Source: Candidatus Acidiferrales bacterium
GTDB taxonomy: Bacteria; Acidobacteriota; Terriglobia; Acidiferrales; UBA7541
Direction of reading: 5' to 3'
DNA: 59,240 nt
NCBI GenBank assembly: GCA_030038535.1
Contig: JASHSV010000243.1
Location: 1 to 59,240 of the forward strand
Numbering within the stretch: the first letter of the stretch is position 1; each line of letters opens with the position of its first letter. Position numbers and translations under genes: made by a program. Below, one piece after another: positions 8,461 to 16,646 of the stretch. The notes under the pieces were generated by a model. The model was given only the letters and a program-made list of their open reading frames with translations. It was not told the DNA's origin and did no database searches.

Positions 8461-8541
8461 GTCGGAACTGAAGCTCCGACCCCTAAAACGGGCGAGGCCG
8501 AGGGGAGAGCCCACCCTTCACTCCAAAGGACGAAGGGTGGG
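8461..8541. repeat. intergenic hairpin cluster (REP-like)
   Basis: Two inverted repeats lie close together: GTCGGA/TCCGAC (8461-8466 with 8475-8480) and a 10-bp perfect stem CCCACCCTTC/GAAGGGTGGG (8510-8519 with 8532-8541) with a 12-base loop. The region lies between convergent genes. It could be a REP-type element, a bidirectional terminator or both. There is no T-tract after the long stem. Confidence 0.5.
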
Positions 8542-8574
8542 GCACCCCTGCACGAGCACGAATGCCTGTGCTAC

Positions 8575-9303
8575 CTAAATGCTGCGGACGGAGAGACGGA
8601 CCACGTCTTCGACTCGCATCAATTCCTTGACCAGAAAAGGCTCGCCGTAGCGCACACCAATCATTTCTCCATAGTGCCGTGCCAGAAGATCCATGTGATC
8701 CGAAAGGCGGTCGAGGGGGATATGGACTTTTGATTTCCTCTCTTTCTTGCGCTCCATGCCCCTCGGCTGGAATTGCGAGGCATAGCAAGCAATGGCCCTG
8801 GCGCGGCCGGCGAACTGCCGGGTGATGTCCACAACAAACGTGGGCCGGACGGGCGCGTAGGCGGTGGTGTAGAGAATTTTGAAGGGCCGGAAGGGCTCGC
8901 CGTCGAGAGCCAGCCGCTTGAGACCGGCCAGGAAGCAGCCTTCGTAGCCGAGCTGAGAGGCGGTGTAATGGTCCGGATGACGCGCCTCCCAGTAGGGAAG
9001 AATCACACAATGCGGGCGCAGGGCGCGAATGGCGCGGGCCACGGCGTGTTTGGATTTTTCGTCGGCAGCAAGGCGCGCGTCGGGAAGGCCGAGACTTTCG
9101 CGATGACGGACACGAAGGATGCGCGCGGCGGCAGCGGCTTCGCGGCGGCGCGTTTCCACGTCTCCGCGGGTGCCCATTTCGCCGCGGGTGAGGTCGAGGA
9201 TGCCGGTCTTGTAGCCGGCCTGGGCGGCTTTGAGGAGCGTGCCGCCGCAGGTAAGTTCGACATCGTCAGGATGCGCGGCGATGGCGAGAAGGTCGAGAGT
9301 CAT
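8575..9303 (-). CDS. bshB1: bacillithiol biosynthesis deacetylase BshB1
   Basis: 242 aa, LmbE/PIG-L-like N-acetylglucosaminyl deacetylase. The zinc motif AHPDD is at residues 10-14, followed by LDLTRGEMGTRGDVETRRRE (the substrate-contacting loop typical of BshB), and HPDH near residue 117 supplies the third metal ligand. BshB removes acetate from GlcNAc-malate to give GlcN-malate in bacillithiol synthesis. bshA and bshC are not nearby, so the pathway would be scattered. The whole N-terminus matches BshB1, including RILRVRHRESLGLPDARL. A related mycothiol/PIG-L deacetylase is less likely. Confidence 0.85.
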   Translation of the reverse strand: MTLDLLAIAAHPDDVELTCGGTLLKAAQAGYKTGILDLTRGEMGTRGDVETRRREAAAAARILRVRHRESLGLPDARLAADEKSKHAVARAIRALRPHCVILPYWEARHPDHYTASQLGYEGCFLAGLKRLALDGEPFRPFKILYTTAYAPVRPTFVVDITRQFAGRARAIACYASQFQPRGMERKKERKSKVHIPLDRLSDHMDLLARHYGEMIGVRYGEPFLVKELMRVEDVVRLSVRSI

Positions 9304-9330
9304 GGGGAGAGAATAGCAGTGGGGAGGAAC

Positions 9331-9400
9331 GGGAAAAACGAAAATCGAATTCCGAAGCTTCTGGACAAAAAGCGAAGAAAGAAACTCGAAAGCGGGGGAA
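9331..9400. repeat. GAAAA-rich tract with degenerate palindrome, left of sigma gene
   Basis: A purine-rich segment (GGGAAAAACGAAAATCGAA) surrounds TCCGAAGCTTCTGGA, a decayed version of the 16-bp palindrome, and runs on as AAAAAGCGAAGAAAGAAACTCG. A similar block with the intact palindrome lies on the other side of the sigma/anti-sigma pair, at 11038-11115. It is in the upstream region of both the divergent bshB1 and the sigma factor gene. Confidence 0.5.
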
Positions 9401-9532
9401 AAGCGACGAACAAAGGTTGGCGGGAGACTGGGAGGGGATGGGGCGCCGGCGCGGACGAAACCAGTACCATTGTGGGTGCGTCTGATTTATGCCAGACTCG
9501 ACATCCGAATCGTTCCCAGCCGCGTACCTTAG

Positions 9533-10192
9533 ATGGAAGCCTCACGAGCAATCCCGCGCAGCCCTGTGGTCGCAAAGGACAGGAACGCCCAAGAGGCAGA
9601 CCACATCCTGGTGCAAAGGATCGTGCAAAGAGAAGAAGCGGCGCTGGCCGAGATTTACGACCGTTACGCCAGCCTGGTGTATGCCGTAGCGCTGCGGGTA
9701 CTGCGCGAAGCGACAGCGGCGGAAGAAGTACTCCAGGACACGTTTCACCGGCTGTGGAGGGTGGCGGAGCGATTTGACCCGGCGCGGGGCTCGCTGCCTG
9801 CGTGGCTGGCGGTAGCAGCGAGGCACCGGGCGATTGACCGGCTGCGGCAGCGCGAGCCCTTCCCAGCCATGGCTGGCCAGGGCAGGCCGCACGCGGATGA
9901 GGATGTCGAGGGGAGAGGGGGAGCGGCAGAGATCCGGCTGCCGTTCGATCTGGAAGAAGAGGTATCGCGTAACCGGCTTTTTGAGCGCGTGCGCGCGGCG
10001 ATGGAGCGTCTGCCTGAGGGACACCGCACGGTGATCGAGCTGGCGTATTTCGAAGGGCTGACGCACACGGAACTGGCGCGGCACATGGGCGAGCCGCTGG
10101 GAACGATCAAAAGCCGGCTGCGGTCGGCGGTGATTTCGCTGCGGAAGGAGCTCGGGAGCCTGCCGGGAGCATCGAATGCAGTAGAGAGATGA
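9533..10192 (+). CDS. ECF-type RNA polymerase sigma factor
   Basis: 219 aa. Sigma region 2 covers about residues 40-100 (ALAEIYDRYASLVYAVALRV, then EEVLQDTFHRLWRVAERFDP and LPAWLAVAARHRAIDRLRQR). Region 4 covers about 155-205 (RAAMERLPEGHRTVIELAYF, then GEPLGTIKSRLRSAVISLRK). There is no sigma region 1.1 or 3. It overlaps the anti-sigma gene by 4 bases (ATGA), so the two products are made together. The linker between regions 2 and 4 is longer than usual (about 50 residues with a charged GRGG stretch). The precise start is uncertain; an upstream ATG in another frame is not used. Confidence 0.9.
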   Translation: MEASRAIPRSPVVAKDRNAQEADHILVQRIVQREEAALAEIYDRYASLVYAVALRVLREATAAEEVLQDTFHRLWRVAERFDPARGSLPAWLAVAARHRAIDRLRQREPFPAMAGQGRPHADEDVEGRGGAAEIRLPFDLEEEVSRNRLFERVRAAMERLPEGHRTVIELAYFEGLTHTELARHMGEPLGTIKSRLRSAVISLRKELGSLPGASNAVER

Positions 10193-11010
10193 GCGAGCAT
10201 CCCCAATTCGCGGAAGATATCGACCTGCTGGCGCTGGACCTGCTGGGGGAAGAGGATTGTGGCGCGCTCCAGGCGCATCTGGGGGAGTGCGCAAGCTGCC
10301 GCGCGCGGTTCGACGAGGCGCGTTCGCTGGCGGCGTTGCTGGCGTTTTCGGCGCCTCCGGCTGCGCCACCGGGACGGGTGCGGCGGAAACTGCTGGCAGA
10401 TTTGCGGGCCAGAAACGGCGCGGAACAGCCTGCCGCGGTGACTTCGATTCGAGGCGCAAGCGGCAGCGAATACCGCGAAGCGCAGCCGCGAGCGGGTTTC
10501 TGGCACTGGTCCAATCTGGGATGGGCGGTAGCCGTGCTGGTGATTTTGGGGGTGACGGCGACGCTCTCGGAGCAGTACCGGCGAGCTGAGAATGAGGTGC
10601 ACAGCCTTCAGGCGGATATCGCGTCGAAACAGAGCGAACTGGACCGAGCCCGCGGCGTGTTGGACTTGCTGCATTCGAGCGATACGGTGCGCGTGAAGCT
10701 GATGAGCGGGACGGCGCCGTGGCCGTGGCCGGAAGGAAAGGTCTATTACCATCCAAAGAAGGGGTTGCTGTTTGTGGCGTCCAACTTGCCGCCGGTAGAT
10801 GAGGGGAAGGTGTACCAATTGTGGTACGTGCCGGCAGAAGGCGCTCCGTTGAGCGCGGGCGTGTTTGCGCCGGATATGCATGGGAACGCGACGCTAATGA
10901 CGCCGCCCTCCGCAAAAGCAATGGCGCCCAAAGCGTTCGCGGTGACAGTGGAACACGCGGGAGGCGCGCCAGCGCCGACGGGGCCGGAAGTGCTGTCGGG
11001 GGAATACTAG
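10189..11010 (+). CDS. RskA-type zinc-finger anti-sigma factor
   Basis: 273 aa, inner-membrane regulator of the preceding ECF sigma factor. The N-terminal anti-sigma domain has the ZAS-type motif H30-x3-C34-x2-C37. One membrane helix lies around residues 110-125 (WAVAVLVILGVTATL), followed by a coiled coil (RRAENEVHSLQADIASKQSE). The extracytoplasmic RskA domain contains GKVYYHPKKGLLFVASNLPP, GKVYQLWYVP and a C-terminal FAVTVEHAGGAPAPTGP. In this family the outer domain senses an envelope signal and regulated proteolysis frees sigma. The signal here is unknown. Probable autoregulation through the sigma promoter is inferred. Confidence 0.88.
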   Translation: MSEHPQFAEDIDLLALDLLGEEDCGALQAHLGECASCRARFDEARSLAALLAFSAPPAAPPGRVRRKLLADLRARNGAEQPAAVTSIRGASGSEYREAQPRAGFWHWSNLGWAVAVLVILGVTATLSEQYRRAENEVHSLQADIASKQSELDRARGVLDLLHSSDTVRVKLMSGTAPWPWPEGKVYYHPKKGLLFVASNLPPVDEGKVYQLWYVPAEGAPLSAGVFAPDMHGNATLMTPPSAKAMAPKAFAVTVEHAGGAPAPTGPEVLSGEY

Positions 11011-11037
11011 AATCCGCCTGCGGCGGACGAAGATCGA

Positions 11038-11053
11038 TCCCGAAGCTTCGGGA
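11038..11053. repeat. 16-bp palindrome, copy 2
   Basis: Exact TCCCGAAGCTTCGGGA, 28 bases past the anti-sigma stop codon. It could form an 8-bp self-complementary structure, but no T-tract follows, so it is not a standard terminator. Confidence 0.8.
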
Positions 11054-11115
11054 CGAAAATCGAAAACCGAAAAACCCGAAGAACGTAAAACCGGAAAAAC
11101 GAAGACCGAAAATCG
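11041..11115. repeat. GAAAA-rich tract right of anti-sigma gene
   Basis: Irregular repeats of a CGAAAA unit (CGAAAATCGAAAACCG, then further degenerate units through ACCGAAAATCGAAGAG) follow the palindrome. Similar in make-up and order to the tract at 9331-9400. No coding potential seen. Confidence 0.5.
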
Positions 11116-11142
11116 AAGAGCGGCCGCGGAGCGGCGGCCCCG

Positions 11143-11853
11143 TTACGAGGTCAGGGTGAATTCGCCGTGGGCGCCGGCGATGGTGGCGCGAAGCTGAGGC
11201 GCGGGGCCTTTCGCGACTTGGAGATCAATGCCAAGCGCGGTGAATTTGGCGTCGAGATCGGGAGCGTTGGGCGCGAGGACCTCGAAGCGCACGAGACGGC
11301 AGCCGGTGGGCGAGTCGGTTGAGGGGTGCACGGACCCGGCGCCCCATTCGATAAAAAAGGGGAGCAGGCCCTGGCGATCGTCCTTGAGCCGGAGCGCCTT
11401 CCAATGGAGCACGCGGCCATCGGGACGGGAGCGCGAGCCGGGGACGGGACCTTCGAATTCGATTCCGGCATCGGCCAGCCTGCTGACCTGCGCAGAAATA
11501 TCGCTGACATGGACGGCCCAGCCGACGAGACGGGGAGTGGTGAGCGGCTTGAGGCCGAAAGTGTCGGGGGCACCGGCCTGTTGCGGATCGGGCCCAATCA
11601 CTTCCAGGTAGTGAAGCTCGCCGAGGCTGGCGAGAGCATTGCGCGTGCCGCGGCCGGGGTGCACGCCTCCGAAGGCAGGGCGAACCCCACTGCGCTCGTC
11701 GATGTAGGCGATACCCGCGTCGAGATCACTGGAACCCAGCAAAATGTGGTCGAGCATTAGAGGCACGCTGGCCCTCCCAAAGAGTTTGCGGGGCGCGGCC
11801 AGGGCTACGGCCGCGGCCGCGAGGAATGACCTGCGCGAGAATGGATTGTGCAT
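11143..11853 (-). CDS. Tat-exported glyoxalase-like (VOC) domain protein
   Basis: 236 aa. The N-terminus has a twin-arginine signal, FSRRSFLAAAAVALA, pointing to export of a folded protein. The rest is a glyoxalase/VOC-type domain: PLMLDHILLGSSDLDAGIAY starts the first module, then GGVHPGRGTRNALASLG, LHYLEVIGPD, and a second half with VGWAVHVSDI and FIEWGAG. This fits the Glyoxalase_3 group of ring-cleavage or lyase-like proteins, with candidate metal ligands His and Glu in these segments. The substrate is unknown. It is 28 bases downstream of the lipocalin-like gene on the same strand and may share its transcript. Confidence 0.75.
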   Translation of the reverse strand: MHNPFSRRSFLAAAAVALAAPRKLFGRASVPLMLDHILLGSSDLDAGIAYIDERSGVRPAFGGVHPGRGTRNALASLGELHYLEVIGPDPQQAGAPDTFGLKPLTTPRLVGWAVHVSDISAQVSRLADAGIEFEGPVPGSRSRPDGRVLHWKALRLKDDRQGLLPFFIEWGAGSVHPSTDSPTGCRLVRFEVLAPNAPDLDAKFTALGIDLQVAKGPAPQLRATIAGAHGEFTLTS

Positions 11854-11881
11854 CGCCGCTCCTGGCGGGTGGGCCCCGGCG

Positions 11882-13087
11882 TCATTTCGGGAGCGCTACC
11901 GCTTGATCGTACCCTGTCATTTCCAAATACCCAACACCTGTGACCACAGCGCCCTGGCGCACACCGTGAATTGTGACAGCGCCCTCCCAGTAGGTGGGCC
12001 AATACTGATTCGTACTCACGAGTTCCTGCGAGTCGAGCGGAGTGGAGAGGGTGAGCTCGAGAGCCAGAGCAGGAACACGCACGGTCCAGTGTACGGGATA
12101 CTGCGCGTGTGTGGTGGGGCTGGTCCAGGCGGCCCCAGGCGTGAGAGAGAAATCAGCGGCGGCAAGATGCCGGGTGGCGCCCCGGGCGTCCACAAAGGTT
12201 CCGGCGGAGAAGGGATCGGGCGCGCCGTCGGCACGGCGCAGGCGATAGAGCATCAATTCTTCGTTGTTGGCGAGGTGGATGCTCATCCAATCCCATCCTA
12301 CCTGCTCCGGGGTGAGCTGGTGAGAGAAGAATTCGTGGTCCATCCAGGCCGTGCCGGCGAGAGAGAAGGATTGACCGGCCAGGGCGAGAGTGCCCGAGGC
12401 ATCGAGGCGCGTGTAGGAGATGTAGTGCGAGGCCTGACCACGGCCCGGGGCCTTTTGGCTAACGCCTTCGATGCCGTGAATCGCGGGCGGCTTCTGCGAG
12501 GCGAGCGTGAGCTGGAGGGTGAAGTCGTCGGAGACGGCCTGAAGATGCTGGGCGGGCTGCGCGCCGGAGGCGGGGGCGTCGAACTGAACCTGCCAGTTGC
12601 CGTTCCAGATGCGGCGCGTGGAGAAGTCGGCGCCCGCCAGGCCGGGGCCGGCGCGATTCATGCGCTCGAAATGGAGGAAGCGCGCACCGTCGAGATCCGA
12701 GAGCGCGAGATGAGCGAGCCAGATATCGTCCAAGCGCCAACGGCCCGGAGTATAGGCATCCTGATCGCCCGGATGGACGCGGCCGGGGTTGGCGCCAGGG
12801 GGAGGCATGACGGGGCGGGCAATTCCCTGGCGGAAAAAAGTGAGTTCGAAGCCATAACGATGGCCATTCGGGGTTTTTAGATTGCCGGTGTAATACCACC
12901 ACTCGGTCTGGTAGTTGGGATGATTGAAGTGGTCGCGAGGAAATTCGTAGCGGTAGCCGGGCAGGGCCACTTCCCAGGGGAAGCCGGTATCGGCCGCGGG
13001 AGCGGGAGAGACGGGCGCATTGACGATGAGGAGTACGAGTGTGGCCGAGAAGAGGTGCGAGCGGGGTCCACTCATGCAGCAGGCCAT
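11882..13087 (-). CDS. exported lipocalin/CrtC-like (AttH, COG5621) protein
   Basis: 401 aa with a signal peptide ending near residue 31 (SATLVLLIVNAPVSPAPAAD). The mature part has the family's hallmark QTEWWYYTGNLKTPNGHRYG, then FELTFFRQGI and two lipocalin-like barrels, with later segments GTAWMDHEFFSHQL, DWMSIHLANNEELMLYRLR and YWPTYWEGAVTIHG. The group, related to carotenoid 1,2-hydratase and AttH, is often called a predicted secreted hydrolase, but no catalytic role is proven. A second ATG at 13075 is an equally possible start. In this order it is the upstream gene of a two-gene minus-strand set with the Tat-exported VOC protein. Confidence 0.8.
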   Translation of the reverse strand: MACCMSGPRSHLFSATLVLLIVNAPVSPAPAADTGFPWEVALPGYRYEFPRDHFNHPNYQTEWWYYTGNLKTPNGHRYGFELTFFRQGIARPVMPPPGANPGRVHPGDQDAYTPGRWRLDDIWLAHLALSDLDGARFLHFERMNRAGPGLAGADFSTRRIWNGNWQVQFDAPASGAQPAQHLQAVSDDFTLQLTLASQKPPAIHGIEGVSQKAPGRGQASHYISYTRLDASGTLALAGQSFSLAGTAWMDHEFFSHQLTPEQVGWDWMSIHLANNEELMLYRLRRADGAPDPFSAGTFVDARGATRHLAAADFSLTPGAAWTSPTTHAQYPVHWTVRVPALALELTLSTPLDSQELVSTNQYWPTYWEGAVTIHGVRQGAVVTGVGYLEMTGYDQAVALPK

Positions 13088-13206
13088 CTTTCCGCAGGCG
13101 GGTTTGAAACTGGGATACGCACGCTCCTAATTGTAGCTATGGAACGCGGGCAGCGGCCACTTTCGCGAGAGGCGCGAGAAAGTTGTTAGCATGAGGACCC
13201 AAAGCG

Positions 13207-15156
13207 ATGGAAAACCGCACGCCATCTGATTCCACGCCGCCGGCCGCAGGCGAGCGAGCCGGAAGAGATGCAGCACGTTCGGGTGCGAAACAGGCGCCAG
13301 TCGGCGGGCTTGGCGGATCCTCCAGCACGTGGAACAGTACGACCGTTGCGGGGCTTGGCGCGCTGGTTGTCTTGTGGGGAGTGAAGCTCTATTTGACGTG
13401 GGGTGCCTGGGGGAGCCTGACTGTCGATTGCGGGCATGAGATGTACGTGCCGGCGATGCTCGCCCGGGGAAAAATGCTCTACCGCGATGTGTGGTTCCTG
13501 TACGGTCCCGCGGCGCCCTACTTCAACAGCTACCTCTTTCGAATATTCGGCGAGCGCTTGAACGTGCTGTACTGGGCGGGCTTGCTGACGTTGCTAGCGA
13601 CGGCCATGTTTCTTTACCTGGCCGGGATGCGGCTTTCGTCGAGGCTGGCGGGCTGGACGGCGGCGGCCTTGCTGCTGTTGGAATCGTTCGAACCATCGAT
13701 TTTTTGTTTTCCGCTGCCCTACAGCTACTCGACGGGGTATGCGTGTCTGGTCGGATGCATCTTTTTGTGGATTGTTGTGGGAGCACCGGCGCGCGCCGGT
13801 TGGGGGAAGATGTTCGCTGCGGGCACGGCGGCGGCCGCGGCGTTGCTGCTGAAGCCGGAATTCGGGATGGCTTGCTACGCGACGTTTGCGCTGTGGATTG
13901 GGGCGCAAAGTTACCTGGCGCGGACGTGGAAGCCCTTGGCGGTGGGAGCTGCGGCCAGCCTCCCGGGAGCGGCGGTATGCGCGCTGGTGATTCGATGGAT
14001 GGTGTCCATCGCCGGGCCCGAATTCATCACGCAGGAAAACATCATGAGCTGGCCGACGTCCTATTTCATGCGGACGTACGGCAAATTGTGGCTGGCGGAG
14101 ACGGGATTTACGTGGTCGGCAGAGGCGATTCATGACGCCTTCTACAGCGCGATACCGTTGGCTGGGGCGGCGACACTCGTGTGGGCTATGCTGTGGTGGA
14201 AAAAATCAGATGCGCAGTCGAATCTGCTGCGGGCGGTGTTGGCGCTGGCGCTGGTCGCGCTGTTGCTGGTGCGCCACTTTTATTCGCTGCTGACCATGGA
14301 GCAAACCGCGAGAGAAGTGCTGGCCGCCATCTTCTTTCCGCGCGACATGGTGCTGATCGTGGCGGGGGCGGCGCCGGTGGCGTGGTGGCTTTTCTTGCGG
14401 CGGAAGGGCGAGAGTCCTGCGCTGGCGCTGCTGCTGAGCTATGCGGTCCTGATGTCGTTCCGGATCCTGACGATGATGGCGGCCTCGGGATATCCGATCT
14501 ATTACAACGGGCCGGTGGTCCTTTCGTTTCTGATTCTGGCGTTCCTGCTGATCCCCCGCGCCGGACGCTCGCGGCGGTTTGTGCGCGGGGGAGAGCTGGC
14601 GATCTCGGCAGGGTGTTTGGCGGCCGTGTTTCTGCTGGCGCGGGTGGAGGAGTCCTACGCGAAATATTACGTGCCACTCAAAACGGAACGAGGGACCATT
14701 CTGACGACGAAGACAAAAGCGGAGAACTACGAGGCGGCGATCCACTTCATGCAGGAGAAGGCTGCGCAGGGACAATCGGTGCTTTCCGTTCCGGAGGACA
14801 CGAGCCTTTATTTTCTGGCCGGAACGGAATGTCCGACGCGCGTGTTTGCGTTCACACCGGGAGTCCTGGCTCCCGGGAAAATGGTGGACGAAACGATTCA
14901 GCAGATGGAAGAAAAACGCGTGCGTTATCTGATCTGGTCGAACCGGACGTATCCGGAATATCAGGCGCTCGTATTCGGCGCGGATTACGACCGACGGTTC
15001 GGCGATTACCTGAAGTCGCATTACCGACCGATAGGGCGACTGTTGCCCGAAGTTCCCTCGATGTGGGAGTGGACGGCGGTCAAATGGGAGCGAAGGCCGG
15101 AGGGAGAGATCCGACGCGAAGGACAGGAAGAAAGTGCGGCGCAGGCCGGGCCCTAG
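13207..15156 (+). CDS. GT-C family membrane glycosyltransferase (ArnT/PMT-like)
   Basis: 649 aa. A hydrophilic N-terminus of about 45 residues precedes 10 or more membrane helices. The first extracytoplasmic loop holds DCGHEMYVPAMLARGKMLYR then DVWFLYGPAAPYFNSYLF, the Asp-x(n)-Glu loop and GP motif common in lipid-linked-sugar-dependent GT-C enzymes. A soluble C-terminal domain of about 170 residues follows (EESYAKYYVPLKTERGTIL, then SVLSVPEDTSLYFLAGTE). Such enzymes transfer sugars from polyprenyl-phosphate donors on the outer face. Sits beside the polysaccharide genes on the opposite strand, which it meets tail-to-tail with a 4-base overlap. Acceptor unknown. Confidence 0.7.
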   Translation: MENRTPSDSTPPAAGERAGRDAARSGAKQAPVGGLGGSSSTWNSTTVAGLGALVVLWGVKLYLTWGAWGSLTVDCGHEMYVPAMLARGKMLYRDVWFLYGPAAPYFNSYLFRIFGERLNVLYWAGLLTLLATAMFLYLAGMRLSSRLAGWTAAALLLLESFEPSIFCFPLPYSYSTGYACLVGCIFLWIVVGAPARAGWGKMFAAGTAAAAALLLKPEFGMACYATFALWIGAQSYLARTWKPLAVGAAASLPGAAVCALVIRWMVSIAGPEFITQENIMSWPTSYFMRTYGKLWLAETGFTWSAEAIHDAFYSAIPLAGAATLVWAMLWWKKSDAQSNLLRAVLALALVALLLVRHFYSLLTMEQTAREVLAAIFFPRDMVLIVAGAAPVAWWLFLRRKGESPALALLLSYAVLMSFRILTMMAASGYPIYYNGPVVLSFLILAFLLIPRAGRSRRFVRGGELAISAGCLAAVFLLARVEESYAKYYVPLKTERGTILTTKTKAENYEAAIHFMQEKAAQGQSVLSVPEDTSLYFLAGTECPTRVFAFTPGVLAPGKMVDETIQQMEEKRVRYLIWSNRTYPEYQALVFGADYDRRFGDYLKSHYRPIGRLLPEVPSMWEWTAVKWERRPEGEIRREGQEESAAQAGP

Positions 15157-16607
15157 CGCTTGCTGCTACCCACACGCATCTTGATGCGGATCAATCCGAA
15201 CAGAGTCATCTTCAGGAGTTCGAGCCCGTGGCGGAAGCGCTGGATGTTGGTTTCGCCGTAAGTGCGCGCGAGATAACGGACCGGGATGTCCACGATTCCA
15301 AGGCCGAGAACGGCGGCGGGAAACAGGAGCTCGAAATCGCCGAAAGGATCGAAGTCGCCAAAGTCCTGCCGCCAGGCCATCATGCGCTGATAGTCGGAGC
15401 GGGCGAGCAGCTTGGTGCCGCAGAGGGAATCGCCGAGGCGCATGTCGAGAATCGCGCTGAGCATTTTTGCGAAGAAGATGTTGCCCAGGCGGTTCAGGAA
15501 GCGCATGGCTTCGCCTTCCATGGGATAGACGAGCCGCGAGCCGTTAATAAAATCGCCGTAACCCTGGCAATACGCAGCGTAGAAGCGGCCGAGCAGTTCG
15601 GGTGGCATAGTGAGGTCGGCGTCGAGAATGACCAAGAGGGGCTGAGTGGCGCGGGAGAATCCGAGGCGGACGGCGTCGGCCTTGCCTTTTCCCGATTGCC
15701 GGCAAGATTGGATGCGAAAGCGTTGCGCGTAGAGAGGGGCGACGCGCTGGATTTCCTCCCACGTGCCATCGGTCGAGTGTCCTTCGACGAAAATGATTTC
15801 GATGTCGCAGCCGAGCTCGGGGAAACGCTTCAGGGCGTTTTCGATGTTGCCGCGTTCGTTGCGCGCGGGGATGACGCATGAGAGTCCCGGAGTGGATTGT
15901 CCTTTCAGAGGCCGCAGGACCACGATGGAGGTGAGGCTGAACCACCGCAGCAGCGGCACGAGCGGCAAGACCCGGTTGATAACATCGCCGAGGCCGAGCA
16001 ACTTCCAGGGGAAGTAAACGGCCACGCGGTCGCGGACGATGGCGAAGCCCGAGACTTTGACGATGTTGCGCAAATCGACGCGGGTGAGAAACGTGCTGGG
16101 CAATTCGCCTTTGCGTATTTGCAGGCGGTTGGCGAGGTTGTACATCCAACGCAAATAGGGGTTGTAGAGGACAACGAGCACTCGAGAGGAGCGCGACAGT
16201 TTCGATTTCAGCTCGACGAGCAGAGCCTGAATGTCGAAGACGTGATTGAACGTGCCGTTGATGAGGACGGCCGCGCGTTTCTCCACCTCACCGGAAAGAT
16301 CGGGGAACGGTTCGTCTTTGCGGACCATCTGCTTGACGGGGGCGTCCATCGCGGCAAGAAGCATGCCGGTGTCGTCTTCGCGCGGCAGCCACTGGATGAG
16401 GCGGTCGTAGTAGCGTGTGAGGGCGGAGAGCTCATCGGCTAGGAAGCGATTAACATACTTTTTCCATCCGGGGCCGGCGACGGGAGTTTGCGTCGTTGAC
16501 GGGTCCGCGCCTGGCTCGGACGGGGCCGAGGATTGGGTCTCAATCGTGCTAGCGATGGGCGGCCTCAATTCCACATTTCGATTGCGGGCTGATCTGGTGC
16601 TTTGCAC
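15153..16607 (-). CDS. family 2 glycosyltransferase with N-terminal methyltransferase-like remnant
   Basis: 484 aa from a GTG. Residues about 60-250 resemble the C-terminal half of a class I methyltransferase (FPDLSGEVEKRAAVLINGTF, then LSRSSRVLVVLYNPYLRWMY and DLRNIVKVSGFAIVRDRVAV) but no glycine-rich SAM motif is seen. From about residue 263 a GT2 domain follows: SCVIPARNERGNIENAL, EIIFVEGHSTDGTWEEIQ, the DAD motif in LVILDADLTMPPELL, and a late FGDFELLFPAAVLGLGIVDI. The GT2 half resembles dolichyl-phosphate-type sugar transferases. Related bifunctional methyltransferase/GT2 proteins exist, so this may be a fused enzyme whose first domain has decayed. First gene after fcl/gmd-side genes on the minus strand. 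Confidence 0.7.
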   Translation of the reverse strand: MQSTRSARNRNVELRPPIASTIETQSSAPSEPGADPSTTQTPVAGPGWKKYVNRFLADELSALTRYYDRLIQWLPREDDTGMLLAAMDAPVKQMVRKDEPFPDLSGEVEKRAAVLINGTFNHVFDIQALLVELKSKLSRSSRVLVVLYNPYLRWMYNLANRLQIRKGELPSTFLTRVDLRNIVKVSGFAIVRDRVAVYFPWKLLGLGDVINRVLPLVPLLRWFSLTSIVVLRPLKGQSTPGLSCVIPARNERGNIENALKRFPELGCDIEIIFVEGHSTDGTWEEIQRVAPLYAQRFRIQSCRQSGKGKADAVRLGFSRATQPLLVILDADLTMPPELLGRFYAAYCQGYGDFINGSRLVYPMEGEAMRFLNRLGNIFFAKMLSAILDMRLGDSLCGTKLLARSDYQRMMAWRQDFGDFDPFGDFELLFPAAVLGLGIVDIPVRYLARTYGETNIQRFRHGLELLKMTLFGLIRIKMRVGSSKR

Positions 16608-16646
16608 GCGACAGGCACGCGGCAGGGAGCGAATGGCACCTGGCGG

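Noticed and set aside
15153-15156. 4-base convergent overlap where both stops share CTAG
   Set aside because: Tail-to-tail overlap of stop codons is common in compact genomes; nothing more seen here.
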